A stretch of 64,000 nt of DNA from Euonymus europaeus (GCA_963580455.1 OY756969.1:11752760-11816759); one strand, 5' to 3'; positions 46,301 to 58,962 are shown, counted from the first letter of the stretch. The notes: generated by a model not told the origin, from the sequence alone. A program made the numbers and translations.

Positions 46301-49000
46301 TTTGGCATCGAGACAATCTAAGGAGCTTATAGTCATAAAGTTTGAAATAAAATAACAATAAAAAGCCTACACCGACCAACTTTGGTGGTTTGGAATCGTT
46401 ACACTCTCTCCATGGAGGAGCTTTTTACGGTTTTGTCCATTTGAGATTGAAAATTGGTCTTTTTGCCAACGAAACAATCTACGAAGCATATACCAGTAAA
46501 TTTTTATGTAAAGCAACAAGAAGGAGCGTACACCTTTCAACTTTAATGGTTCAGAATTTCTCAACTCTTTCCATGGAGGGTCTTTTAACGGTTTTGTCCA
46601 TTTGAGATTGAAAGTTGGTTTTTTGGCATCGAAACAATCTAAGGACCCTATACTAGTTAAATTTGACATAAAAGAACAATAAATAGTGTAACCAACCAAT
46701 TTTGATGATTCGAAGTTTCTCAACTCTCTCGATAGAGGTGGTTTTTAATGGTAGTGTCCAATTGAGAACAAAAGTTATTCTTTTGACAAGGAAAAAATCT
46801 ACGGAGTGAATACATGTGAATTTGGATATAAAACAACAATAAAAAGTGCACACCTATCAAATTTGATGGTTCGGAATTGCTCAACTCTCTCCATGGAGTG
46901 ACTTTTAGTGGTTTTGTCCATTTGAGATAGAAAGTTGGTCTTTTGGCATGGAAACAATCTAAGGAGCCTATACTAGTAAAATTTGACATAAAATAACAAT
47001 AAAAGTGTACACCAAACACCTTTGATGGTTCGAAATTGCTCGATCCTCTCGATAGAGGAGCTTTTATTGGTTTTGTCCAATTGAGATCGAATGTTGGTCT
47101 TTTTGACAATGAAACAATCTACGAAGCGTATACTAGTAAATTTGGACATAAAAAATAATAAAAAGTGTACACTTATCAACTTTAATGGTTCGGGATTGCT
47201 AAATTCTCTCGATAGAAAGTTGGTCCTTTGGCATCGAAACAATCTAAGGAGCTTATAGTCATAAAATTTGACATAAAATAACAATAAAAAGTGTAAATCG
47301 ACCAACTTTGATTGTTCGGAATCGCTCCACTCTCTCCATGGAGGAGCTTTGAACAGTTTTGTCCATTTGAGATAGAAAATTAGTCTTTTTGCCAACGAAA
47401 CAATCAACGAAGTGTATACTAGAAAATTTTGACCTAAAGCAACAAGAAAAAGAGTACACCTATCAACTTCGATGGTTCAGAATAGCTCAACTCTCTCCAT
47501 GGAGGGGCTTTTAGTTGTTTTGTCAATTTGAAAGAGAAGGTTGAATTTTTGGCATCGAAACAATCTAAGATGCTCATAGTCATAAAATTTGAAATAAAAT
47601 AAAAATAAAAAAGTGTACAACGACCAACTTTGATGGTTCAGAATTGCACAACTCTCTCGATGGAGTAGCTTTTAACGGTTTTGTCAATTTGAGATGAAAA
47701 TTAGTCCTTTTGCCAACGAAACAATCCACGAAGCGTATACCTGTAAATTTTTATGTAAAGCAACAAGAATGATTGTACACCTATCAATTTTAATGGTTCA
47801 AAATTTCTAAACTCTTTCCATGGAGGGGCTTTTAGCAGTTTTGTTCATTTGAGATAGAAAGTTGGTCTTTTTGGCAACGAAAGAATCTACGAACAGAATA
47901 CTACTAAATTTTGATTTAAAGCAACAAAAAGTGTACACCTATCAACTTTGATTTTTCGGAATTGCTCAACTCTCTCCATAGAGGGGTTTTTAGCGGTTTT
48001 GTCCATTTGAGATAGAAAGTTGGCAGTTTCGCATTGAAACAATCTAAGGAGCTTATAGTCATAAAATTTGACATAAAATAACAACATCAAGTGTACACCG
48101 ACCAACTTTGATGGTTTGGAATTGCTCAACTCTCTCCATGGAGGAGCTTTTAGAGGTTTTGTCCATTTGAGATCGAAAATTTGTCTTTTTGCCAACGAAA
48201 CAATCTAAGGAGCTTATAGTCATAAAATTTGACATAAAATAACAATAAAAATTGTATACCGACCAACTTTGGTGGTTCGGAATCGCTGCACTTTCTCCAT
48301 GGAGGAGTTTTTAACGGTTTTGTCCATTTGAGATCGAAAATTAGTCATTTTGCCAACGAAACAATCTACAAAGTGTATACTAGTAAATTTGTATGTAAAG
48401 CAACAAGGAGTGTACACCTATCAATTTTAATGGTTTGGAATTTCTCAACTCTCTCCATGAAGGGGCTTTTAGCGATTTCGTCCATTTGCTAAAGTTGGTC
48501 TTTTTGACAACGAAACAATCAACAAAGTGTATACTAGCAAATTTTGATGTAAAGCAACAATAAAAAGCGTACACCTATCAACTTTGATGGTTCGGAATTG
48601 CTTAACTCTCTCCATGGAGGGGCTTTTAGTGGTTTTGTCCATTTGAGATAGAAAGTTGGACTTTTGGCATCGAAACAATCTAAGGAGCTTATAGTCCTCA
48701 AATTTGACATAAAATAAAAATAAAAAGTGTACATTGACCAACTTTGATGGTTCAGAATTGCACAACTCTCTCGATGGAGTAGCTTTTAACGGTTTTGTCA
48801 ATTTGAGATCGAAAATTAGTCTTTTTGAGAACGAAACAATCAACGAAGTGTATACTAGAAAATTTTGATGTAAAGCGACAATAAAAAGCGTACACCTGTC
48901 AACTATGATTTTTCAAAATTACTTAACTCTCTCCATGGAGGGGCTTTTAGTGGTTTTGTACATTTGAGATAGAAAGTTGGTCTTTTGAAATCGAAACAAT
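43373..49000 (-). repeat. 160-bp satellite array, minus orientation
   Basis: About 35 monomers of the same satellite, inverted relative to 12800-17713. Two types again alternate: one with TATCAACTTTGATGG and AAAGCAAC, one with GACCAACTTTGATGG and AAAATAAC. Array-specific variants occur, such as GGCATCGAAACAATCTAAGG where the plus array implies GGCAACGAAACAATCTACGG. Open frames across it follow the repeat and are not genes. Confidence 0.93.
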
Positions 49001-50685
49001 GGATGCAAATGCTATGTGTTAAACACTAAGGATGACTTAGATAAATTTGATGCAAAATCTGCTCCTTATTTGTTTGTTGGTTATTCTTTGACTTCTAAGG
49101 CATATAGAGTTTACAATCCGAAATCTACGAAAATAGAGGAGTCTATACATGTTAAATTTATTGAAACACTTGCATTTGACCCTTTGATTGAGCATGATGA
49201 CAATGAGATAGGTTTGGAGAAGTTGAACTTGAATGATGATGATGATGATGATGACTCTTCAATTCCTAAAATCGATTATCCAATAAAAGGAGATAAGAAG
49301 CATGTGGAAAATACAAATGAAGGTACACCTAAGGCAATAGATGAAATTCAAGCTCCTCCGATGAGCATTGAAGAATCAAGTGATGAACCCATGGCTTCCA
49401 ATGAGAATGTGACCGCTCCTCCTACATCATGGTTACAAGTAAAGGACAAGCACAAGCATCCCAAAGATCTCATAATAGGTGATTTGCACCAAGGGGTAAG
49501 AACTCGTAGATCACATTTATCTTCCAATGATGATATGCATGCTAATGTGATAAGTGATTTAAATGATAACATTGCTGCCAATTTGATGAATGGTGCTTTG
49601 TTTGTTGATGTGAATATTTTGGATAATGTATATGCTTTCATTTCTCAAGTTGAACCTAGAAATGTTGATGATGCTTTACTTGATGATAATTGGATTGTTG
49701 CCATGCAAGATGAATTGAACCAATTCACTAGGAATGAAGTTTGGCATTTAGTTTCAAGACCTAAAGACCAAACCATAATTGGAACTAAATGGGTGTTTAA
49801 GAATAAAATGAATGAAAATGGTGAAGTTGTTAGAAACAAGGCTAGGTTGGTTGCACAAGGTTATAATCAAGAAGAAGGAATTGATTATGAAGAGACCTTT
49901 GCACCAGTAGCTCGGTTAGAAGCTATTAGGTTGCTTATGGCATTTGCATGTTTCAAGGGGTTTAAACTTTATCAAATGGATGTCAAAAGTGCCTTTTTGA
50001 ATGGTTTTATTAATGAAAATGTGCATGTAAAGCAACCACCCGGATTTGAAGATCCTAAATTTCCAAACCATGTTTATAAATTGTCAAAAGCTTTATATGG
50101 TTTGAAACAAGCACCTAGGGCATGGTATGATAGACTTTCATCATTATTGATTCAAAATGGTTTTAAAAGAGGAAGAATTGATAGCACACTATTTTTAAAA
50201 GAAAAGAGTCATGATATGCTTATTGTGCAAATATTTGTTGATGACATTATTTTTGGTGCTACCAATGATGCTATGTGTAAAGAGTTTGAATCTTACATGC
50301 AAAGTGAATTTGAAATGTCCATGATGGGAGAGCTTACCTTCTTTTTAGGGTTGCAAGTTAAACAATCTAGGGAAGGCATACATATTAGTCAAACCAAATA
50401 TATTCATGATATCTTTAAAAAGTTTGGTTTTGAAAATCTGAACCCTTCTCCTACTCCTATGTGTGTCTCTACTAAGCTTGACAAATATGAAAATGGACAA
50501 CCTTATGATTCTAAAATGTATAGATCCATGATTGGTTCTCTTTTATATTTGACATGTAGTAGACCGGATATAATGTTTAGTGTGTGCATGTGTGCTAGAT
50601 TTCAAAGTCAACCTATGCATTCTCATTTTCTTGTGGTTAAGAGAATCCTTAGGTACCTTAGACATACATCTACTCTTGACATATG
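49001..50685 (+). pseudogene. C2: copia pol, integrase C terminus and RT
   Basis: An open frame of about 561 codons that starts abruptly in the integrase C-terminal region ([20 protein letters not shown]) at the satellite edge, so LTR, gag, protease and integrase core are missing. It has an acidic linker, then [71 protein letters not shown], intact [46 protein letters not shown]-type RTs recall the Sire group, but the lineage is not certain. The frame is interrupted by X at the start of RNase H and resumes at 63131. Confidence 0.9.
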
Positions 50686-53552
50686 TGTAGTACCCCATTT
50701 TTGTCCGGGAAGTTTCAATTTAAAAGGAAAGAAAAAGAAATAAAAAATAAAAATAAAAATATACTAAATAATTCATCCAAATTTTGACCCAAACTTAAGC
50801 CCTAAATAATCAAATACTACAACTACCCAATTTAACCAAATCCAAAATTAATTAGCCCATTGCCCAGTTAACTCACCAAAAGCCAAAGCCCAAGCTATCC
50901 TACCCAGCCCACCACCTAAACCTAACCCTAATACCTAAAGAAGAGAAAGCTTTGTGGAAAAAGCTTTTGATGCTTGGAGGGAGCCGCCGCCGTTGGTAGG
51001 TGGAAGAGAAGAAAAAAAGGAGAAGGAGGCGCCGAAAGGTTGAAAATGGAGAGAGAGAGAGGCTTTGGAAGACGATTTTGTTGATTTTGGGGAGGTGTTT
51101 GATTCGGTTTTTGGTTTATAAAAATGGAAGAAGAAACGGAGAAAGAGGGGGTTGGTTTTTTGGGAGGAATTTCGGAGGAGAGTGGATTTAGGGGTGCTGC
51201 ACCAGTTTTCTGGACGGAATGATCGGGGAACGATCCGTGGTCCGATCGAAGTGAAATTTGGACAGTAGCTTCACAACACTTGGAGCTTTACTCAGATCGG
51301 TGCGATTGCCATTTGAAGGTGTCTATCTACTCCAGTTACTGATAGAAAGTGACTGCAATTCTGGGAGAAGAGACACTGCGCACAGGTTTTGCAATCAACG
51401 ATCGGGGACCGATCCGTGGTCCGATCGAAGTGAAATTTGGATAGTAGCTTTGTATTACCTGTAACTTTATTCTGAACGGTCCGATTGTCGTTCGAGAAGG
51501 TAAGGAAGCACGGCAGAGGAATGCAAATCCAGAGACTTTGAAGAAGAAAAGATCCGGAGGGGAACCCGAGGTAGTTTCAATCTTGTATTTAAAGTTCTTT
51601 TATTGTTTAAATCTGTACCAATTATGCTTGTTATTGTGGATTTCTGGATCTGGTTTTTCTGCTCTGTTTCTTTGTTTGCAGGTTCGACGGACGGAGGGGA
51701 CGACAGTCTCCGGTCGATGTTGCTGGTGCCGACTGCCAGTGGAGAAGGAAGAAGCACAGTAATGGGCGGGGCCTGGATCTGTTTTGGCCTGGATCTGTTT
51801 TGGGTTTGTTTTAGATGGTTAGGGGTTTCGGTTTCTGTTTTGGGCCTCTGATTGTATTATTTTGGGCCGGATTTTGGAATATTTTTTTGTTTTGGTTTTG
51901 GTTTTGTTTATTTATGGGTTTGAGTAGGCCTGCACACCGGGTCGGGTTCCGGGTCATCGGACCGGGTTTGACCGGACCCGGTCAGTTTTGAAATGTCACA
52001 AACCCGGTCCGATAGCCCGGTTTTAAAATACCGGGCTATCGGGTTCGGGTCAACCGAGTTACCAGGCTATCGGGTCGGGTTGCCGGGTAACCCGGTTGCT
52101 ATATGAATTCCTACTACACCTGAATTCATGTGTAGGTTTAACAGTGCAATCATGATCGTGCATGAAAATGTTAAAAGTAGTAAAGTTTGTCTGGCTAGTG
52201 GCCATGGCGGGATTGAATTCCAGGCCTAAATTGGGGGCCCATTAAAGTAGCTATTTACTTATTTAGTATTTACGTCAAATAAGACTAGGGCCAGACAACC
52301 CATTAACATTAGGCCCACAATACCTGTAATCAGCTTACTATTTCAAGTTCTTTAGTCTTTACTTTTCTTTTTTTAAAAAAATAAAATAAAAATCAACCGG
52401 GTTATCGGGTCACCCGATAACCCAGAAATCAACAAAATAAAAACCCGAAACCCAGTCCGAAATAACCGGGTTCGGGTCGGGTTTTACCCGGTCCTTATCG
52501 GGCAGTGCCGGGTAGGCCCGATAAAGACCGAGTCAAACCGGGTTACCGGGTCGGGTCAGAAACCCGGTACCCGGTGTGCAGCCCTAGGTTTGAGGTTTTT
52601 GTTTGTTGTGTTTTTGGGCCAGGTTTAGTTTGGATTTGTTTTGGTCCGGGCTTGTGTTTTGATTTGGGCATAATTTTGAAGTTGGTTTGTCTTTTGTGTT
52701 AGGTTTTGGGCTATATTGAACATTGGGCCTGTTGGTAATTCTGAGATTTGTATGAGTTTTATGTTCTGGGTTTTAGTATTAGGTTGGGTTGGGATTTTGG
52801 ATCCATATAAAAATGTAAAAATATAATAAAATAAATAATGATATGTGTAAATATTAATTAGATTAATAAGCATATTTAAAATTTTAATTTCATAATTTAT
52901 TTTAGAATGTATATATTTAAATAATTTTAAAAGAATCAGATCATACGATTTTCTATATTCAACCCGCCAAATGTCCGACGACGGAACCAAACGGAGAAGC
53001 ATTGGATGCTATCCCAAAAGGATTCTTGAGGATAAAATTTTATGAAATTCTCATCCATTGGATGGAGAGAATATTTTTAAAGAATTTATATTGTATATTT
53101 TATATGTATAAAAATTATATCGAAAGTCTTAACCGACGACAGAATTAATTTGAGAAATGCATTGGATGCACCTTCATACAAAATTCTTGAGGTGAGAGTG
53201 TTTCATGGACACTTAACCATTGGATGGAAGAGCCCCATGAACCTTAATATTAGACTCTCAATATAGTTTTTATATCATGTCTAATTATCGTACCTCATGT
53301 ATATATTTTTTGTTAAAATATAACATTTGACTTTCTTAATCATTTAATGGGATAATAAAAGTTAAATTGACAATTGTTTTTAAAAGAGACGTTGTGGGGT
53401 GCCTCACACCTTCCCCATACGTAACAAACTCACTTACCCATTTTTCTGGATTTTCGCAGACCAAATTATTTTTTTAATTGGTGGCCAATTGCACCTATTA
53501 CAATTGGTGGCGACTCTCTTTTAAAATTCCTCTCGCAGAACCGGTTGCGACA
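50686..53552 (+). repeat. 5' LTR of X (2867 bp with MITE)
   Basis: Starts TGTAGTACCCC, ends GGTTGCGACA. Compared with the 3' LTR it has a 662-bp MITE plus 8-bp duplication and lacks 67 bp near 50871; the lengths then agree exactly (2867-670+67=2264). A GATC-rich module recurs at about 51221 and 51400. Confidence 0.93.
51917..52594. mobile_element. hAT-like MITE, 662 bp, TSD GGTTTGAG
   Basis: The element spans 51925-52586 between 8-bp direct repeats GGTTTGAG (51917-51924, 52587-52594). Terminal inverted repeats TAGGCCTGCACACCGGGT and, from the right end, TAGGGCTGCACACCGGGT differ at one base. Both flanks are packed with CCGGGT/ACCCGG motifs, typical of subterminal transposase-binding repeats. 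No transposase ORF. The 3' LTR of X has the empty site (AGTTTGAG once, near 62155), confirming insertion. The 8-bp TSD and terminal sequence fit the hAT superfamily. Confidence 0.92.
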
Positions 53553-53554
53553 AC

Positions 53555-53571
53555 TGGCGACTCTGCTGGGG
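53555..53571 (+). promoter_or_regulatory. Primer binding site of X
   Basis: TGGCGACTCTGCTGGGG, two bases after the 5' LTR. It resembles the tRNA-Arg-type primer sites of Tat/Ogre elements; the exact tRNA is not established. Confidence 0.65.
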
Positions 53572-55774
53572 AAAACTAGTTTTTAAATGTATATATATTT
53601 CTAAAAAAAAACTAGTGAGTTGGGCCTTCTAAATTTAACTTTTCTTATCCCATCATTTGATTTTGTTTGTTTTAAATATATTTGGTGCTTTATTTCTCTA
53701 GTTTTTATTGATATTCTCTTACTATTTTTTTTTTAAAAAGTTATGTTTTGTGAGCTTTTTCATTTTTTTATTTATTGTCCTCACACATTGTGCACGATAC
53801 CTTTTCATGAGTCCAACAACTCGGGCTCAAAACCCTTAGGAGAGGATGAAGTAAACGAGACCTTCGAGGGATTTCAATCCCCGTGACGCTCGCGAAAAAT
53901 CCTCACTCGACCCACTCCTCTATTAAGGGGGACCCAGGCTATTCCAGCAATGGACATTGGCGGGCGAATAAGTCGGGAGCCTAGATTGTCCATAACTAAT
54001 TACCATAGTCATAGGACACAGGACACTACTCCTAACCTTATGTCTTTAGGGTGTTGTATATATTATCTCATTTTGTTGTACATACATTGTTGTGTTTGTT
54101 GTATATAATGTTTTGTTTTGATTCGTACATATATTGTTTTGATTGTACATAAAGGTTTCACGTACTTATCTTGTATACATCATTTAAAGTTATGCCCATG
54201 TATATACCCCTCTTTCACTCATACATGTATATATATACATTTCCTGTATTATTTTGCATACATTAGTTAGGTTTTATCCATGTATATATGTGTCATTCAT
54301 TACCATCACATGTACAATAGTTCCTTTGTTTATAGGATGTACATAAATTCACAATCATGCACATATTAATGAAATTGGTATAAAAAAAATGACAAAAAAA
54401 TACAAAATAAAAATAAAAATAAAAATAAAACGTTGGCAAATGATAATATTGGGGCATTGACGTTTCATCTTCATGTTGGTGTTAAATAAATAAGTCAACT
54501 CTACTACTAATCATTTCTTGCCCATTGGTTTTTGAGCTTAGTAACTGGATCGGTGTGGCAATTTCTAGTATCTTATCAATGGCCTCAAGGAGTAATCTCT
54601 AAATGCACAACCATTTGTGGTCTAGCTCATGACCACTTATTGGGTTTTGTAATGAGCATGTCTTTACATTGTCTTTGATGAAGTTTTAATACAGCTGTTG
54701 CATGTTGCATCATTTCATCTTTTCTATATCATCACCATCATGAATAAAGCTCTTCGTTCAAAATTCTCAAAATCATTCTCTTTCATTTTTTCTAAATCTC
54801 ACACATTCTATCATTCCATTCACCAAGATTGAAATTAACGATGATGAAAAAGATGAACCTAATGAAACAGTTTTTGGGTGCACTCAATAAATAATGTTGA
54901 ATCATTCTCTGACACGGGGAATAAATTTGAGATATCATCAGAAGATTTTTTGTCACCCTGACAGGGATGTTAGATTTGAATCCTCAGGTACAGTGAGGGA
55001 AGAGAATATTGGTCAAATGACTCAGAAAATGACAAGGAAACCAAACAGATTATGGAGGAAATTCAGAAAGGAATATGTGGCTCCCATACAAGGGGATAGT
55101 GCAATAAATACTTTTATTATGTGACCACGTGCTGATTGATAATGGTGGCAATGGTGAGGATAATGTGCATTGACTTTGAGATTAAGACTGACGGTTTTAA
55201 TATGGCTAAGGTGACTTGAATTGATACCATCAATAATGAGCATAGTTGAGGAGCAGATATGCGCAGGTTACGATGTTGACCATGTGAGGACCATTTTTAT
55301 GTTAAATGAGTGATTTTCTTGTCTGCGGATCTTTTGGTTGCCAAGTGAGATATTTCACGATCACTCACCATCTCTATCGCTAATTCAGGCGTGCATTCCA
55401 ATATTCCTCCATTGTCGCTTTCTTTTGCCAATTATTCAACTCTTCTTTAATGATTTTTTGTCTCTCCAGCCATCTTGAGTTGCATTTCTTTGTAATCTCT
55501 TCCATCTACTCGACCGTGTATCTTGACTTTTCCTCACCTCTCTCTCTTTCATGACATTTTATTCAAACCCTTCTTCAATGTTGTTTCTATCTTCTGGCCA
55601 ACTTCGTCTTCTTTCTCTTTGAGTCACCTCTTCACCGTCAACTCAGCTTTACTAGTAGGCCATCTGCCAAATTTTTCCCTCTTCTTACACCGCCAAAACT
55701 TCTTGTTCAAAATCCTTCATGATCTTCTCCCACTTCACGGGTTGATTTCAAACCACCTCAGTTAGCTCATCTCT
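53572..55774 (+). other. X leader, no recognised gene
   Basis: About 2.2 kb. Includes A/T-rich DNA with a short AAAAT repeat (about 54380-54432), and a segment near 53810-54050 like leaders of Tat-type elements. A pyrimidine-rich tract (about 55380-55760) leads up to the ORF at 55775. A 76-codon open frame at 54894 has no recognisable similarity. Confidence 0.55.
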
Positions 55775-56884
55775 ATGGCTACCAAAAGACCATTCGAGCA
55801 ATCCCCTCAAATGACTGATCTAAATCGCTTTATCTGTCGGGAAGCGGTTAGGAAATATCGAGAATCAATAAGAGGGAGAAAAATTATTCCAGAGAGAGGT
55901 TTGCAAACTTCTTTAACAGCAGAGCCTGCAATTGCAAAAATTATTGTTGAGCGGGGTTGGGAGGATTTTGTTGCACAGCCAAAACCCGCAGTTGTCCCAG
56001 TGGTAAGGGAATTTTATGCAAATGTAGTTGTAGGGTGTGAACAAGTATATGTTTGGGGTATGATGGTCCCATTTGATAGCAAAACCATCAATGCAGTCTA
56101 CAACCTTCCAGATATCGTCAATGACGATTTCTCGGCCTTGCTGGAGTCTGATACTATTTTGGATGAAGTGATTCGTACGTTGTGTAAGCCAGGAGCCGTC
56201 TGGAAGAAATTTAATGGGGTGGGAGTCTCATTTCCCACATCTGCTATGACAAAAAATAGCAGGACTTGGATGCGATTTATCTGGGCGAAGCTCATGCCAA
56301 GCAGTCATTCAACAGATATCCGCAAAAATAGAGCAATTTTGCTTTATTGTATTCTACATGGAAAATCAATTGACATTGGCAAAGTTTTACACAATTCCAT
56401 TATGCACAGTTGTCATAATACAACAACCATAGAGCTTTGTTTGCCCTCTCTGATTTGCACATTGTGCATGAGAGCTGGAGTTCTTTGGGCACCGCATGAG
56501 GAGGTGCAGTATCCAAAATGTGCTATTGATCGCAGAATGATTGGAAGATATAAGGATGATGATATTGTAGAGACTCCTACTGTGGCTGAATCCCCTACCA
56601 TTCATCATTCTCAGTCATCCGGAACCGCTGACGTAGCTGAAAGGTTAACGCAGATTGAGGCACGTCTGGATCACTTGTCCAAAAGTATTGATCTGTTAGT
56701 GACATATATTGCAGGCAACCATGGAACCATGACACACATGCCTAATCAGTCGTCCAGTGATTTTGGAAGGCATACCATGCAGTTTTCTACTACACAAGCC
56801 CAACCACAGAATTGTTATCCTTATGAAAATCATGAAGACCCGGGATTTCAGTCAGGGAATTTTTATTTTCCATCATTTCAGTAA
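55775..56884 (+). CDS. X first ORF, plant transposon-protein domain (369 aa)
   Basis: Intact from ATG 55775 (MATKRPFEQSPQ). Basic N-terminal part (RKYRESIRGRK near 26-36), then a domain with VVREFYANVVVG near 84-95 and MMVPFDSKTINAVYNLPD near 103-120. Next come RTWMRFIWAKLMPSSHSTDI near 169-188 and a SIDIGKVLHNSIM segment near 204-216. A predicted coiled coil VAERLTQIEARLDHLSKSI lies near 295-313, and the tail is polar and Q/N/S/F-rich. The FYAN and 'DIG' blocks match the 'putative plant transposon protein' domain found beside plant Ty3 elements. Resembles the E2 second ORF. No enzyme motif; function unknown. Confidence 0.85.
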   Translation: MATKRPFEQSPQMTDLNRFICREAVRKYRESIRGRKIIPERGLQTSLTAEPAIAKIIVERGWEDFVAQPKPAVVPVVREFYANVVVGCEQVYVWGMMVPFDSKTINAVYNLPDIVNDDFSALLESDTILDEVIRTLCKPGAVWKKFNGVGVSFPTSAMTKNSRTWMRFIWAKLMPSSHSTDIRKNRAILLYCILHGKSIDIGKVLHNSIMHSCHNTTTIELCLPSLICTLCMRAGVLWAPHEEVQYPKCAIDRRMIGRYKDDDIVETPTVAESPTIHHSQSSGTADVAERLTQIEARLDHLSKSIDLLVTYIAGNHGTMTHMPNQSSSDFGRHTMQFSTTQAQPQNCYPYENHEDPGFQSGNFYFPSFQ

Positions 56885-58962
56885 TTGTGGAACATTGCAG
56901 ACTTGGTGTTGTTTATCTTTTTGGAAAGTTAGTTTCCGATGAATAAATTGAGTTACTGTCTTTAATAGAGACATTTGCATAATTATGACAAAAAAAAATC
57001 CCGCTAGAGTGAAAACCTGAAAGGGCGCTCTAGGCAAAAATTAGGGACAAAAAAAAATGCAAAAAAAGAGAGGAAAAAAACGAACAATGAGGAAAAATGA
57101 AAATGAAAGAAGAACAAAGAGGAGAAAAGATGCATTCAATTCAGATTGGAAGTTCAGAAGAACAGTTCAAACACAGACTTGTGGACTTTGGACAGTGTCA
57201 TGATTGGTGATCAATTGGATTTGCGGTGATATGGGTGAAGGTACATAATTGGCTTCTTAGACACGCACAAAACTGGGGCAGTTTTTGGTGCGATCATTAC
57301 ATCAAAAGAAGAATTTTGTTGCCAAAAATGAAAGGTTCAGATATAATCTGATGCAAATTGGATTTAATCATTGTTAATTGAGGGCACACCAAAACTGGGG
57401 CAGTTTTGGTGTAATCTTTGAATTGTCACAATTTTATCTTGAAAAAACTCAATCTACTTCTCATTTCTTTGACATCACCTCTTCCCCTCCAAAATAAAGC
57501 TTCCTATCGTCACTCATCAGTTTTGATTAGATTTTATCGAAGTGTTCATTTCTTTGACTTTGCTCATCCATTTTCACATCTCATTCATTCTCCAAGAAGT
57601 TTTCCATTTGACATGCATAGTCGTATTGTTAAATTCATCATTGACAAAAGTTTTGACAGAAAGTGTGATGAGTGCATTTGAATATTACTTTTTGCCAGAA
57701 CATTGATGGATGTTGGTGTCCTACACTGAAAAAGGGATGAGAAAAAAACCTCGTGGTCAAGATATGTGTTATTAGCAGAGGAATGATTCGAAGCATAAAA
57801 ATGAAAAATTGTAATTAAGAAATGTGGGCATATATGATTTTTGAAGAAAATTGGTCAAAAACAATGAAAAAAAACAAAAAAAAATAGGGAAAAATGAAAA
57901 ACTTGAGAGTATTGCATTCATTCCAAGTGAGATATTCATAATTGTGCAATATATGTCATTGCATGCATCATCGTTGCATGTTTCTTATCATTTGACAGGT
58001 TTGTTCAAACAGTACAAATTCAGACAATCTTCATGAATCAGGTATGCATCTCTTTCTTCAAATATTTTACGATTGGCCAAGCCGGGAATGACCCTAGTGA
58101 TCCCGTGCATTTTTCCAAAAAAAAAATAAAAAAAATAATTTTTAATGACTCGCCAAGCCGGGAATGGCCTTAGTGATCCCGAGCATTTTTCAAACAAAAA
58201 AAAATAAAAAATAAAAAATAAAAAATTCTTCTTCACTGTTGAGTCAAACCGTCTTCACCATCTCTATCGTGCCTCTCCCCCATCGCTGTCACAATTCAGG
58301 CATGCATGACTTTCTTCATTCTTGTCGTTTTCACGGCATGTGTTTTTAAAATATTTTGTATCTTTTGGCCATATTCTTCTTCCTGTCTCTATCGTTTTTC
58401 CTCCCCATCTCCATCATGTCTCTTTCCCATCCCTGTCATAGCTCAGTCATATGACTTTCTTTATTTCTTCCATTTTCTTTCGGCCATCTGTCTCTTCTTA
58501 TCTCTATCGTGTCTTTATCACCAGCTCAGGCACGTATCCCCACATTTTTCCTCTCTCTTCCCTTCTGGCCAAGTTTTGTCTCATCTGATTGATTTTTCAT
58601 TTTTCCCCTAAGTGACATGTTTTCACCGTATCATCCGTGATGTCGACTTTTCAACTAATTTGGAAATTTTACGTTCATTCTTTATTGTTTTGTCGCTTAT
58701 GGTCGAGTTTTTTTCCTCTTCTCAAAGTCACGTGTCTTTACCATATCTATCATCTGTATCATCTCATCATCTCGTCTCTTTCAGATTTTCCTTCACTTCC
58801 ACTGATCATCGTTTTACTCTGATCTCATCACTTCATTTTTATTCCTTCCATTACTGACACGATTACTCACTTTCAGTGATTTTCATTCATTGTTCCACCT
58901 CTTCTTCCACTACATCTCACCTTCATCAAGTGAAAATCCTCACTCATCTTTCATCTCATTTA
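56885..58962 (+). other. X spacer between ORFs with stem-loops
   Basis: No gene seen. Two related stem-loops centre on CTGGGGCAG: an imperfect one at 57265-57291 and a perfect one at 57386-57412 with 12-bp arms (ACACCAAAACTG and its complement) around GGG. Two early copies of the minisatellite core lie near 58076-58190, then a long pyrimidine-rich tract (58230-58930) before the second ORF, like that before the first. Confidence 0.65.

Noticed and set aside
43410..48843. Open frames in the inverted satellite array
   Set aside because: Same reason; they encode the same repeat-derived residues as in the plus array.
38947..50685. C1 and C2 as one copia element split by satellite
   Set aside because: C1 already contains RT and RNase H, while C2 begins in integrase, and the proteins differ throughout. 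They are separate elements.
51000..51191. Basic ORF rich in R/K in the X LTR (also 61228-61419)
   Set aside because: Comes from a GA-rich LTR stretch; no domain and no support for coding.
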